A stretch of 64,000 bases of DNA from NCBI GenBank assembly GCA_963801055.1, contig CAWDDE010000003.1, positions 248,001-312,000 on the forward strand. The letters are read 5' to 3'. This stretch comes from DASUPK01 sp963801055. GTDB taxonomy: Bacteria > Actinomycetota > Thermoleophilia > Solirubrobacterales > 70-9. Under the pieces are notes generated by a model. It saw only the letters and a program-made list of their open reading frames with translations. It did no database searches and was not told the DNA's origin. The position numbers and the translations under genes were made by a program. Below, one piece after another: positions 54,101 through 62,246 of this stretch (position 1 is its first letter; every line of letters begins with the position of its first letter).

Positions 54101-55562
54101 GACGATCGTGCCCTGCCCGCTCATCAGGCGCGGCACCGAGGCGACGGTGCCGAGCCCGCCGGGATTGGTGAGGCTGATGTTCGTCCCCTGGAAGTCGTCC
54201 GCGGTGAGGTCGTTCTCCCGCGTCTTGGTGATCAGCTCCTCGTAGTAGGAGTGGAAGCCGGCGAAGTCGAGCTGGTCCGCGCCCTTGATGCAGGGCACGA
54301 GCAACGAGCGCTGCCCCTTGCGCTCGACGTCGACGGCGATGCCGAGATTGACCCCCGTCGGCTCGATCACGGTGGGCTTGCCGTCGGTCTCGGCGTAGGA
54401 GCGGCCCATCACCGGCCACTCCTGGGCGGCCCTGACGATCGCCCAGGCGATCAGGTGGGTGAAGCTCACCTTCATGCCACGCTCCGTCAGAACCTGGTTG
54501 AGTGCCTTGCGCTTGGCGTCCAGCGTGTCGACGGCGAGCTCGCGGAACGAGGTGGCCGTCGGGATCGACCGGCTCTCGTTCATCGCCCTGGCGAGGGTGG
54601 CCGCGGGGCCGCGCAGCGGCTTTGCCTCTCCCTGGGCGGCGGCGGGCGCTGGCTTGGCTCCGTCGCCCTCCGCCGAGAGCACGTCGGACTTGGTGATCTT
54701 GCCGCCGGCGCCGGAGCCCTTGACGCCGTTCAGGTCCACGCCGTTCGCCTGAGCGGCGCGACGGGCGACGGGCGTGGCCCTGGCTCCGTCGGCCTCATCC
54801 TCGGTCGCGGTGGGCGCCGGGGCCCGGCTCTCCGCCTCGGTCGGCTCCGGCGTTGCCGTCGCCGCACCGTCACCGGACGCCGCGCCCTTCGTAATCTCCG
54901 CCAGAGGCTTGCCAACCTCGATCGTCTCGTCTGGGCCGACCCAGGATCTTCGTGATCGTGCCGGAGGCGGGCGCCGGGACCTCGGCATCGACCTTGTCGG
55001 TGGAGACCTCGACGACCGTCTGGCCCTCCTCGACCTCATCGCCTTCGGAGACGTGCCACTCCAGCACGGTGCCCTCGGTCACCGACTCGCCCATCTCGGG
55101 CATCACGATCTCGAGGCCGCCGCCCTCCAGCGACTTGCCGGCCGACACGGAGGCGTCGTCCGAGGTCGCCTTCTCGCCGCTGGTCTCGGAAGGCGACTCC
55201 TCAGCGTGCGCCGCGCCCGCACCGTTCGACTCAGCCTCCTGTTCGGCTGCCGGCTCCTTCGACTCAGCCTCCTGTTCGGCTGCCGGCTTCTCCATCTTCT
55301 CCGGAGGGCCGCCGTTCGGGTCGATCTCCGCAAGTGGCTTCCCGACGTCGACGTCCTCGTCTACCCCGACCATGATCTTGGTGACCGTGCCCGAGGCGGG
55401 AGCGGGGACCTCGGCATCGACCTTGTCGGTCGAGACCTCGACCATCGTCTGCCCCTCTTCGACCGAGTCCCCTTCGGAGACGTGCCACTCCAGCACGGTG
55501 CCCTCGGTCACCGACTCGCCCATCTCGGGCATCAAGAGCTGCACCTTCTGCTTAGTGGCCAT
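51161..55562 (-). CDS. kgd: Multifunctional 2-oxoglutarate dehydrogenase: two lipoyl domains + E2 + E1 (one frameshift)
   Basis: A 1466-residue fusion after removing one extra G near 54943. Domains: lipoyl 1 and 2 (about 5-80 and 148-222, each with a STDKVDAEV lipoyl-lysine loop), peripheral-subunit-binding (about 262-296), acyltransferase E2 (330-560, with DHRVIQGAESGSF), then thiamine-diphosphate E1 with AHRGRLSVL and GRRFGHNETDEP-like segments. It makes succinyl-CoA from 2-oxoglutarate. Mycobacterial Kgd/OdhA has E2 and E1 but no lipoyl domain, so this form is unusual. Aconitase is near. Confidence 0.85.
55042..55534 (-). repeat. Internal duplication of the lipoyl-domain coding unit
   Basis: 64 bases at 55042-55105 are identical to 55471-55534, 429 bases (143 codons) apart in frame, and the flanking lipoyl sequence is also close. 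A 33-base tandem repeat (about 55225-55288) in the linker encodes EPAAEQEAESK-type units twice. This indicates a recent duplication or gene conversion. Confidence 0.8.
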
Positions 55563-55702
55563 TCCCTTACTAACTGTATGACGTTCGCTAGAGGCGCTTT
55601 GGTCGAACGGCTTCGCCATCAGGTCGCGGCCACAAGCGGCCGCCCTACTTAACCGCTCGGTGCTTTCGGCCCCTCGCTCAGGATGGTGCGGCCTGGTGGC
55701 CG

Positions 55703-55978
55703 CTAACCAATGCGGGCGATCAAGTCGACCGCCGGCCAGCCCTGGTCGCGAATGAACTCGCGGGTCGGGGCCGCGGTCTCGCAGAAGGCACAGGCGATCA
55801 CATCCGAGAATCCGACGGGCGCGGAGATCGCGATCGGCACGCCACACTCGGGACAGGCGAGGGATCGCAGCCCGAGCCAGGCCGCTCGCTCGGCCGGTCG
55901 CAGCTCGACCTGCGCGGCGCGCAGCTTGTCATCGCGCTCCGGATCGGGAGTCGTCGCTGGATCGAAGAACAGCCCCAC
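55703..55978 (-). CDS. Small zinc-ribbon-type protein
   Basis: A 91-residue protein. Two CxxC pairs, ACPECGVPIAIS and ACAFCETAA, 19 residues apart, suit a zinc ribbon. The N-terminal 40 residues are charged helix (ERDDKLRAAQVEL). GTG start is a guess; no clear ribosome site exists, and an upstream in-frame ATG would add 11 residues. Unknown function. Divergent from the acyl-CoA reductase gene by 85 bases. Confidence 0.5.
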   Translation of the reverse strand: MGLFFDPATTPDPERDDKLRAAQVELRPAERAAWLGLRSLACPECGVPIAISAPVGFSDVIACAFCETAAPTREFIRDQGWPAVDLIARIG

Positions 55979-56063
55979 GAGTTGATTATGGCGCGCCGCC
56001 CCGCAAACCAAGCGGCTCGGGTCACGGTCGGTGTAAGTTCCATCGCGTAATGGAGCAGAGGAG

Positions 56064-58076
56064 ATGAGCTACTTCGTCACGGGTGCGACGGGCTTCATCG
56101 GTCGTAACCTCGTCGAGCAGCTGTTGAAGCGGGAGGGCACCATCTACGTGCTGGTGCGCGAGGGATCGCGCGGCCGCCTGGAGGAGCTCCGGAGCCGCTG
56201 GGGCGCGCCCGAGGAGCGGATCGTCCCTGTGGTCGGCGACCTCTCCCAGGAGAAGCTCGGCTGCGTGGAGGCGATCGACGACCTGCGGGGCAAGATCGAT
56301 CACTTCTTCCATCTGGCGGCGATCTACGACATGACGGCGGACGCCGAGAGCCAGCGCATGGCGAACGTCGAGGGGACCCGCGAGGCGGTGAAGCTCGCCG
56401 AGGCTCTCGACGCCAAGCGTTTTCACATGGTGAGCTCGATCGCCGCGGCCGGTCTCTACGAGGGCACGTTCACCGAAGACATGTTCGAGGAGGCCGAGAA
56501 GCTCGACAACCACCCCTACTTCCAGACCAAGCACGAGTCGGAGGCCGTCGTCCGGGAGGAGTGTGAGGTGCCGTGGCGCGTCTACCGGCCCGGGATCGTC
56601 GTCGGGCACTCGGAAACCGGCGAGATGGACAAGATCGACGGGCCCTACTACTTCTTCAAGCTGCTCCAGCGAGCCCGCAACGCGCTGCCCCAGTGGTTCC
56701 CGGGGATCGGCATCGAGGGGCGCAAGATCAACCTCGTCCCGGTCGACTTCGTCTCCAAGGCGATGGACCACATCGCCCACATCGACGGGTTCGACGGCCA
56801 GGCCTTCCACCTCACCGACCCCAACCCGCTGACGGCGGGTCAGGTGATCAACGTGTTCGCGAAGGCGGCGCACGCGCCCGAGGCGGCGATGCGAATCGAC
56901 TCGCGGATGTTCGACTTCATCCCCAAGCAGGTCCGCATGGGCCTCACCATGCTGCCCCCCGTCAAGCGCATCTCCGACCAGATCCTGGCCGACCTCGGCA
57001 TCCCGCGGCAGGTGCTGGTCTACATCAACTATCCGGCCGACTTCGACTCGACGAAGACGCAGGCGGCGCTGGAGGGCACCGGCATCTCCGTGCCGCCGCT
57101 CGCCAGCTACGCGGAGCGGCTCTGGGACTACTGGGAGCGCAACCTCGACCCCGACCTGTTCAAGGATCGCTCCCTGTCCGGGGCGATCGGCGGCAAGGTC
57201 GTCCTGATCACCGGCGCCTCCTCGGGTATCGGGAAGGCGGCCGCCATCAAGTGCGCCGAAGCCGGAGCGGAGGTGCTGCTCGTCGCCCGCACCCCGGAGA
57301 AACTCGAGGAGACCAAGGCCACTATCGAGGAGGCCGGCGGCACCGCCCATATCCACCAATGCGATCTCTCGAACCTCGAGGACGTGGAGCGGATGGCGAG
57401 CGAGGTGCTCGAGCAGCACGGGCGCGTCGATGTCCTCGTCAACAACGCCGGCCGCTCGATCCGCCGCTCGGTCGAGCTCTCCTACGAGCGCTTCCACGAC
57501 TTCGAGCGGACCATGCAGCTCAACTACTTTGGCGCGCTGCGGCTGATCCTCAGCCTGCTGCCAGCGATGCGCAAGCCCTCCAAGGGACGAAAGGGCGGTC
57601 AGATCATCAACGTCAGCTCGATCGGCGTTCAGACTCACACCCCTCGCTTTTCGGCCTACGTCGCATCCAAGGCGGCGCTCGACGCCTGGTCGCGCTGCGT
57701 CGCCAGCGAGGTGGTCGACGACGGCGTGCACATCACCACGATCTACATGCCTCTGGTGAGGACGCCGATGATCGCCCCCACCAAGATGTACGACGCGTTC
57801 CCAACGAGCACTCCGGAGGAGGCAGCGGAGATGATCACCAATGCGATGATCAACAAACCGAAGAAGGTCGCCACCCGCCTCGGCAATTTCGGAGAGCTGC
57901 TCTACAACGTGGCGCCGAAGGCCTCGGACGCGATCCTCAACACCGCCTACAAGCTCTTTCCCGACTCGAAGGCAGCCAAGGGCAAGGCGGAGGAGGACGG
58001 CAAGCCCGCCAAGGAGGAAGAGCTGTCGACCGAGGGCGTCGCCTTCGCCTACCTGATGAGGGGCGTGCACTGGTAG
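56064..58076 (+). CDS. Fused acyl-CoA reductase-like protein (extended SDR + classical SDR), AcrA1-like
   Basis: A 670-residue fusion. The first 370 residues are an extended SDR: TGATGFIGRNL, a dinucleotide loop, and YFQTKHESE (YxxxK). The second half is a classical SDR: LITGASSGIGKAAA (about 381), NNAG and YVASKAA (Tyr532). This order is that of mycobacterial AcrA1-type fatty acyl-CoA reductases that make fatty aldehyde or alcohol. The C-terminal tail has many Lys/Glu. Next gene codes for an alkyl-DHAP-synthase-like enzyme, so it may supply fatty alcohol. Confidence 0.83.
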   Translation: MSYFVTGATGFIGRNLVEQLLKREGTIYVLVREGSRGRLEELRSRWGAPEERIVPVVGDLSQEKLGCVEAIDDLRGKIDHFFHLAAIYDMTADAESQRMANVEGTREAVKLAEALDAKRFHMVSSIAAAGLYEGTFTEDMFEEAEKLDNHPYFQTKHESEAVVREECEVPWRVYRPGIVVGHSETGEMDKIDGPYYFFKLLQRARNALPQWFPGIGIEGRKINLVPVDFVSKAMDHIAHIDGFDGQAFHLTDPNPLTAGQVINVFAKAAHAPEAAMRIDSRMFDFIPKQVRMGLTMLPPVKRISDQILADLGIPRQVLVYINYPADFDSTKTQAALEGTGISVPPLASYAERLWDYWERNLDPDLFKDRSLSGAIGGKVVLITGASSGIGKAAAIKCAEAGAEVLLVARTPEKLEETKATIEEAGGTAHIHQCDLSNLEDVERMASEVLEQHGRVDVLVNNAGRSIRRSVELSYERFHDFERTMQLNYFGALRLILSLLPAMRKPSKGRKGGQIINVSSIGVQTHTPRFSAYVASKAALDAWSRCVASEVVDDGVHITTIYMPLVRTPMIAPTKMYDAFPTSTPEEAAEMITNAMINKPKKVATRLGNFGELLYNVAPKASDAILNTAYKLFPDSKAAKGKAEEDGKPAKEEELSTEGVAFAYLMRGVHW

Positions 58077-58077
58077 T

Positions 58078-58157
58078 TGTGCGAGGGTGCTCCGATCATG
58101 CGAGGGCGCGCCGCTAGGCGCGACCCGTTTCACGCTGAAGGAGCAACCCGTTCGATG
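58078..58157 (+). repeat. Nested hairpin repeats: copy C inside the loop of a fifth copy
   Basis: Outer arms are TGCGAGGGTGCTCC and GGAGCAACCCGTTCGATG, with 48 bases between. These hold a whole second copy (58095-58134) with arms GGGCGCGCC and GGCGCGACCC around GCTA. Each stem keeps its pairing despite base changes. The ATG that ends the outer copy is the start codon of the next gene. Confidence 0.7.
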
Positions 58158-59900
58158 ATTCGCCGGCGGAAGCACTGGGGCTGGGGGTTCGAGGATCAGC
58201 AGCCCCACCGCGACCAGGTGGAGGGGATCGCGAGGGCGGTGACTGACCGGCTCGGGTTCGAGGTGGACGAGATCGAGGAGCCGGCCCCGCTCGACGTGGT
58301 CGAGCTCCCGGAGCCCCGGCTGAAGCCGCCAAAGCGCTTCGCCGAGATGTTCTCGGACGATCGCTACGACCGCGTTGCTCACTCGCTCGGCAAGGCCTAC
58401 CGCGACGTCGTCCGTGGCTTTCGGGGCGAGTTCCCGAATCCGCCGGACCTGGTCGCCTACCCGGAGTCCGCGGAGGACGTCGACGTCGTCCTCAACTTCT
58501 GCGCCGACGAGGGGGCGGCCGCGATCCCGTACGGCGGCGGCACCAGCGTCGTGGGCGGGGTCGAGCCGAGGGTGGGGGAGGAGTACCGGGGGGTGGTGAC
58601 GATCGACCTGAAGCGGATGGACCGGGTACTGGAGGTCGATCCGATCTCGATGGCGGCGCGGATCCAGGCCGGAGCCACCGGACCCAGGCTGGAGGAGCAG
58701 CTCGGCGAGCACGGGCTCACCCTGCGCCACTTCCCCCAGTCCTTCGAGTACTCGACCTTGGGCGGCTGGATCGCCACTCGCGCGGGCGGGCACTTCGCGA
58801 CGCTCTACACCCACATCGACGACCTGGTCGAGTCGATCCGCGCGGTAACTCTCGATGGGGAATGGGAGAGCCGCAGGCTCCCGGCCTCGGGGGCAGGCCC
58901 GAGCCCCGACCGGCTGCTGCTCGGCTCGGAGGGCATTCTCGCGGTGATCGTCGATGCCTGGGTCCGGGTCCGCGAGCGGCCCAGCGAGAAGGTGTCGGCC
59001 GCGGTCGCCTTCGACGACTTCGCCGCCGGAGCGGAGGCTGTGCGCGAGATCTCACAGGCCGGCCTCTATCCGTCGAACTGCCGACTGCTCGACGCCGCCG
59101 AGTCCGAGACCTCGTCCGCAGGGCCGCCCGGCAAGGCGGTGCTCGTGCTCGGCTTCGAGTCCGCGCACCATCCCGTCGAGGACGCGATGAAGCTCGCCAT
59201 CGATGCCGCGACCGCCCACGGCGGCGAGCCAGGGGAGGTCAAGCGGCAGTCGGCCGAGGCGCCCGGGCCTGAGGCCCGGCAGGAGGCGCCGGCGCCGTCG
59301 GCACCCGGCGACGACCCGGTGCGTGCCTGGCGCCACGCCTTCCTCTTCGCTCCCTACCTGCGCGACTCGCTGGTCGCCTGCGGCGTTCTCTCCGACACCT
59401 TCGAGACGGCAATCACCTGGGACCACTTTCCCGACTTCCACGCCGAGGTCATGGAGACGGCGCGGCGGGCGGTCGCCGAGGCGAGCGGTGGCCCCGCCGA
59501 GGGCCCGGCTCTCCCCGGATCAGCTGCCGGTTCACCCACGTCTATCCGGACGGGCCGGCTCCCTACTACACGGTGCTGGCGAAGGCGAGGCGCGGGGACG
59601 AGGTCGGCCCAGTGGGACGAGATCAAGGCGGCGGTCTCCGAGACGCTCATCGACGCGGGCGGGACGATCACCCATCACCACGCCATCGGCCGCGACCACC
59701 GGCCCTGGTACGACCGGCAGCGCCCGGACCGCTTCGCGGACGCGCTGCGGGCCGCGAAGCGCGAGCTCGACCCCAGGGCCGTGCTCAACCCGGGCGTGCT
59801 GATCGAGCCCGGACCTAGGAGCTTCTCGCATAAAACGAGTCGCGCTCGCAGCGCCTCCATACCGGCCACTACTCTTCTCGATTCATGGCCGGCCCCCTGA
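58155..59900 (+). CDS. FAD-binding oxidase, alkylglycerone-phosphate-synthase-like (AGPS)
   Basis: A 581-residue FAD_binding_4 flavoprotein. It has IPYGGGTSVVGGVEP (FAD pyrophosphate loop), HFPQSFEYSTLGGWIATRAGGHF, a typical AGPS region, and late TITHHHAIGRDH (His-rich active site). AGPS exchanges the acyl group of acyl-DHAP for a fatty alcohol to make ether lipids. Between about residues 450 and 485 the frame is wrong: the true frame reads SCRFTHVYPDGPAPYYTVL; a missing base near 59515 and an extra base near 59613 compensate. The C-terminal 25 residues derive from hairpin repeat D. Confidence 0.8.
   Translation: MIRRRKHWGWGFEDQQPHRDQVEGIARAVTDRLGFEVDEIEEPAPLDVVELPEPRLKPPKRFAEMFSDDRYDRVAHSLGKAYRDVVRGFRGEFPNPPDLVAYPESAEDVDVVLNFCADEGAAAIPYGGGTSVVGGVEPRVGEEYRGVVTIDLKRMDRVLEVDPISMAARIQAGATGPRLEEQLGEHGLTLRHFPQSFEYSTLGGWIATRAGGHFATLYTHIDDLVESIRAVTLDGEWESRRLPASGAGPSPDRLLLGSEGILAVIVDAWVRVRERPSEKVSAAVAFDDFAAGAEAVREISQAGLYPSNCRLLDAAESETSSAGPPGKAVLVLGFESAHHPVEDAMKLAIDAATAHGGEPGEVKRQSAEAPGPEARQEAPAPSAPGDDPVRAWRHAFLFAPYLRDSLVACGVLSDTFETAITWDHFPDFHAEVMETARRAVAEASGGPAEGPALPGSAAGSPTSIRTGRLPTTRCWRRRGAGTRSAQWDEIKAAVSETLIDAGGTITHHHAIGRDHRPWYDRQRPDRFADALRAAKRELDPRAVLNPGVLIEPGPRSFSHKTSRARSASIPATTLLDSWPAP
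59828..59861 (-). repeat. Hairpin repeat element, copy D
   Basis: Degenerate copy in reverse orientation: on the plus strand GAGTCGCGCT-CGC-AGCGCCTC after TAAAAC. Where other copies have GGG/CCC this has GAG/CTC, a compensated change. It overlaps the 3' end of the AGPS-like gene. Confidence 0.5.
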
Positions 59901-60835
59901 CCAGGGAGAGGCCCGAGCCGCAGGTGGCGGAAGCAGCCGCCGACAGCCCGGCCTCCAAGCCCCGCCGCGGGCCCGTGCGCGCCGCGATCGTCGCGCTGCG
60001 CCCGCAGGAGTGGGTCAAGAACCTGCTCGTCTTCGCCGGCCTGCTGTTCTCGGGCAAGTTCGACGACGTGGACGCGATCCTCGCCGCCACCCTCACCTTC
60101 GTCGCCTTCTGCATGGTCGCCTCCGCCGGCTACCTGATCAACGATGCCCGCGACATCGAGGAGGACCGCCAGCATCCGACCAAGCGGAACCGTCCGATCG
60201 CGGCCGGGGAGCTGGGCACCTCCACGGCGATCGGGCTTGCCATCGTGCTCGCGATCGTCGGCCTCGCCGCGGCGACCCTCCTGGATGTCACTGTCGGTGG
60301 CATCGTCCTCGCCTACGCGGTCGGCACGACCCTCTACTCGTACGTGCTCAAGCATGAGGTGATCCTCGACGTGATGACGATCGCGGGGCTGTTCGTGCTC
60401 CGGGTGCTCGCCGGCGCGGTGGCGGTCGATGCCGACGCCTCCGCCTACCTGCTGCTTACCACCGGGATGGTCGCGCTCTTCCTCGGCTTCACCAAGCGGC
60501 GCCAGGAGGCGACCTCCGAGCTCCACTCGGGCGCCGAGAGCCGCCCAGTGCTGGAGCACTACTCGATCCCGTTCCTCGACCAGATGGTGGCGATGGTCAC
60601 CGCGGGCACTGTGATGAGCTACGCGATCTATGCCGTCAATTCGCCGCTGATCGGCGCCAAGATGCTCGGCACCCTGCCCCCAGTGGTCTACGGGATCTTC
60701 CGCTACCTCTACCTGATCTACGACCGCAAGGACACGCGCTCCACCGATGCGATCCTGCTGGAGGACTACGGGATGATCGGCGCCGGGGTGACCTGGGTAG
60801 CAAGCGTGATCATCCTGCTCGCGATCTACCACTGA
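59885..60835 (+). CDS. UbiA prenyltransferase, decaprenyl-phosphate phosphoribosyltransferase-like
   Basis: A 316-residue membrane enzyme with about nine helices. The first aspartate motif is NDARDIEEDRQHPTKRNRP (about 87-105), and the second polar loop near the middle is YSYVLKHEVILDVMTIAG. Both match the UbiA DPPR-synthase group, which attaches phosphoribose to decaprenyl phosphate for arabinan precursors. The rest of that pathway is not in the window. ATG overlaps the AGPS-like stop. The XRE regulator end overlaps its 3' end by 26 bases. Confidence 0.82.
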   Translation: MAGPLTRERPEPQVAEAAADSPASKPRRGPVRAAIVALRPQEWVKNLLVFAGLLFSGKFDDVDAILAATLTFVAFCMVASAGYLINDARDIEEDRQHPTKRNRPIAAGELGTSTAIGLAIVLAIVGLAAATLLDVTVGGIVLAYAVGTTLYSYVLKHEVILDVMTIAGLFVLRVLAGAVAVDADASAYLLLTTGMVALFLGFTKRRQEATSELHSGAESRPVLEHYSIPFLDQMVAMVTAGTVMSYAIYAVNSPLIGAKMLGTLPPVVYGIFRYLYLIYDRKDTRSTDAILLEDYGMIGAGVTWVASVIILLAIYH

Positions 60836-61616
60836 GCTCCGCGAGCAGCGCGGCGCTTTCGGCGTCCATCGGCAGAAATGTCTCGATCGCAAGGTTTGCG
60901 GCGGTCACCTCGAGGGGCGCCCCGAGGGTGGCGATCACCGTGAAGAGGCGGACATCGCCCAGACGGGTGCGCAGCTCGAGCGAGACCACGGGTTGGGTGG
61001 CGGGTCCATCCGGCGGCTCATCGGGCAGATAGGTCTCGACCTCCTCGATCAGCTCACCGAGGGCGGCGTCGGCATCCTCGCGGCTCCTCCGCTTGAGTCG
61101 GTGAATCAGCGGTGCACTACACGCCGCGGTCATCGAGGAGATCTTCGGCAGACCGCCCGGGTGCACGGCGAGACGCAGGATGTTGATCGGGGGCTCAAGC
61201 AGCTCCGGATCGACGTCCTCCCAGAGGAGCTCGGCGGCGCGATTGGCCTCGATCAGATTCCAGAGCCCATCGACGACGAGCGCCGGATTCGGCTCGTGGG
61301 CCTTGAGCAGCTGCCGCAGCGACACGCGAAGTGGCCGCATCACCTCCCCGTCGTAAGGCTGTTCGAGGTAGGGCGGTGCGAAGCCGCCCGCGAGCAGCAG
61401 TCGATTTCGCTCGGCGATCGGCAGATCGAGATGCTGAGCGAGGTGAATGAGGAGCTGGCGACTTGGTCGTGAGCGGCCGGTCTCGACGAAGCTCAGGTGC
61501 TTGGTGGAGAGGTTGGCATCGAGGGCCAGCTCGAGTTGGGTCAGCCGACGCTGGGTCCGCCAGAACCGGATCAGCTCACCGGCAGTCTGCGGCTCCCTTT
61601 CGGCCTGGACGACCAC
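60810..61616 (-). CDS. XRE-type regulator with MmyB-like ligand-binding domain
   Basis: A 268-residue DNA-binding protein. N-terminal helix-turn-helix (RRLTQLELALDANLSTKHLS followed by FVETGRSRPSRQLL) and a C-terminal MmyB-like domain with the NPALVVDGLWNLIEANRAA pattern. MmyB-type domains bind fatty acid-like or small ligands in Streptomyces. It is divergent from the SnoaL-like gene, with 141 bases containing twin TTAC-N7-GTAA motifs between them, so it probably controls that gene and itself. Confidence 0.87.
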   Translation of the reverse strand: MVVQAEREPQTAGELIRFWRTQRRLTQLELALDANLSTKHLSFVETGRSRPSRQLLIHLAQHLDLPIAERNRLLLAGGFAPPYLEQPYDGEVMRPLRVSLRQLLKAHEPNPALVVDGLWNLIEANRAAELLWEDVDPELLEPPINILRLAVHPGGLPKISSMTAACSAPLIHRLKRRSREDADAALGELIEEVETYLPDEPPDGPATQPVVSLELRTRLGDVRLFTVIATLGAPLEVTAANLAIETFLPMDAESAALLAELSGRSRAG

Positions 61617-61652
61617 CTGCCTGAAGGTAGCGCTGCGTCCAATCCGGCTCCA

Positions 61653-61693
61653 TTACCCGCCATGTAAACCGCTGCGCGTTACACGAGAGGTAA
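61653..61693. promoter_or_regulatory. Twin TTAC-N7-GTAA motifs in the divergent region
   Basis: TTAC at 61653-61656 with GTAA at 61664-61667, and TTAC at 61679-61682 with GTAA at 61690-61693. Both have the same 7-base spacer and lie 26 bases apart, between the XRE regulator and the SnoaL-like gene. They are good operator candidates for the regulator. Confidence 0.5.
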
Positions 61694-61757
61694 TCGACGT
61701 AGAGCCGAACCTCGGGGACCGTTACCTGCGCAACCAGCGATCAACGGAGGTAAACCA

Positions 61758-62207
61758 ATGACCGAAGCACAGGCTCTCGTCGATACCTCATCCACTGGTG
61801 CTGCCGAGCTGGCGGACCGCTATGTCGCGCTCTGGAACGAGGCCGACCCCGACCGGCGCCGCGAGATGATCGCCGGGCTCTGGACCGAGGATGGATCGCA
61901 CATCCTCCAGCCGCCGGAGGAGATCCGCGAAGTCGCGGCGCGGCCCGGGGTCGGCATGACGGCAGTCCTCGAAGCGCGGGGATACGCGGAGATCGAGGCC
62001 CGGGCGGCGTCGGCCTATGCGGAGTGGGTCGGGTCCCAGGAGCTCACCTTCCGGCGCCGCGAGGACGCCGAGCGACTCCACGACGTCGTCAAGTTTCACT
62101 GGGAGGCGATAGCCAGGGACGGTGAGCCGTTCGCCGTCGGGCTCAGCTTCCTCGTCCTCGCGGAGGACGGCCGAATCAGGCGCGACTACACGTTCGTTGT
62201 GGGCTGA
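61758..62207 (+). CDS. SnoaL-like / NTF2-fold protein
   Basis: A 149-residue single-domain NTF2-like protein. DRYVALWNEADPDRRREMIAG and LWTEDGSHI, with a hydrophobic pocket of alternating beta strands after, are the SnoaL pattern (cone-shaped fold). Could be a small-molecule cyclase, isomerase or binding protein. AGGTAAACC lies before the ATG. Divergently placed regulator suggests it is induced by a ligand. Function not known. Confidence 0.75.
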   Translation: MTEAQALVDTSSTGAAELADRYVALWNEADPDRRREMIAGLWTEDGSHILQPPEEIREVAARPGVGMTAVLEARGYAEIEARAASAYAEWVGSQELTFRRREDAERLHDVVKFHWEAIARDGEPFAVGLSFLVLAEDGRIRRDYTFVVG

Positions 62208-62209
62208 GC

Positions 62210-62233
62210 CTGACTGGCTGATCGGCCAGTCAG
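62210..62233. promoter_or_regulatory. 9-bp palindrome, TetR-type operator candidate
   Basis: CTGACTGGC at 62210-62218, six bases, and GCCAGTCAG at 62225-62233 form a perfect inverted repeat. It begins 3 bases after the SnoaL-like stop and ends 13 bases before the acyl-CoA dehydrogenase GTG. The size and symmetry suit a TetR-family repressor, though none is encoded in the window. Confidence 0.5.
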
Positions 62234-62246
62234 ATAGTCTCCGCCC

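Noticed and set aside
51680..54955. Very long open frame on the plus strand opposite kgd, over 1000 codons
   Set aside because: It is the antisense shadow of a GC-rich gene. It is rich in Arg, Gly, Leu and Val with no domain, while the other strand has clear E1/E2 motifs.
58098..58154. Earlier ATGs for the AGPS-like gene (for example at 58098)
   Set aside because: They would translate the nested hairpin repeats (RGRAARRDPFH and so on), with no ribosome site.
56022..58814. Long minus-strand frame opposite the acyl-CoA reductase and AGPS-like genes
   Set aside because: Composition is typical of antisense frames in high-GC DNA; no ribosome site and no motifs. The plus strand encodes well-defined enzymes.
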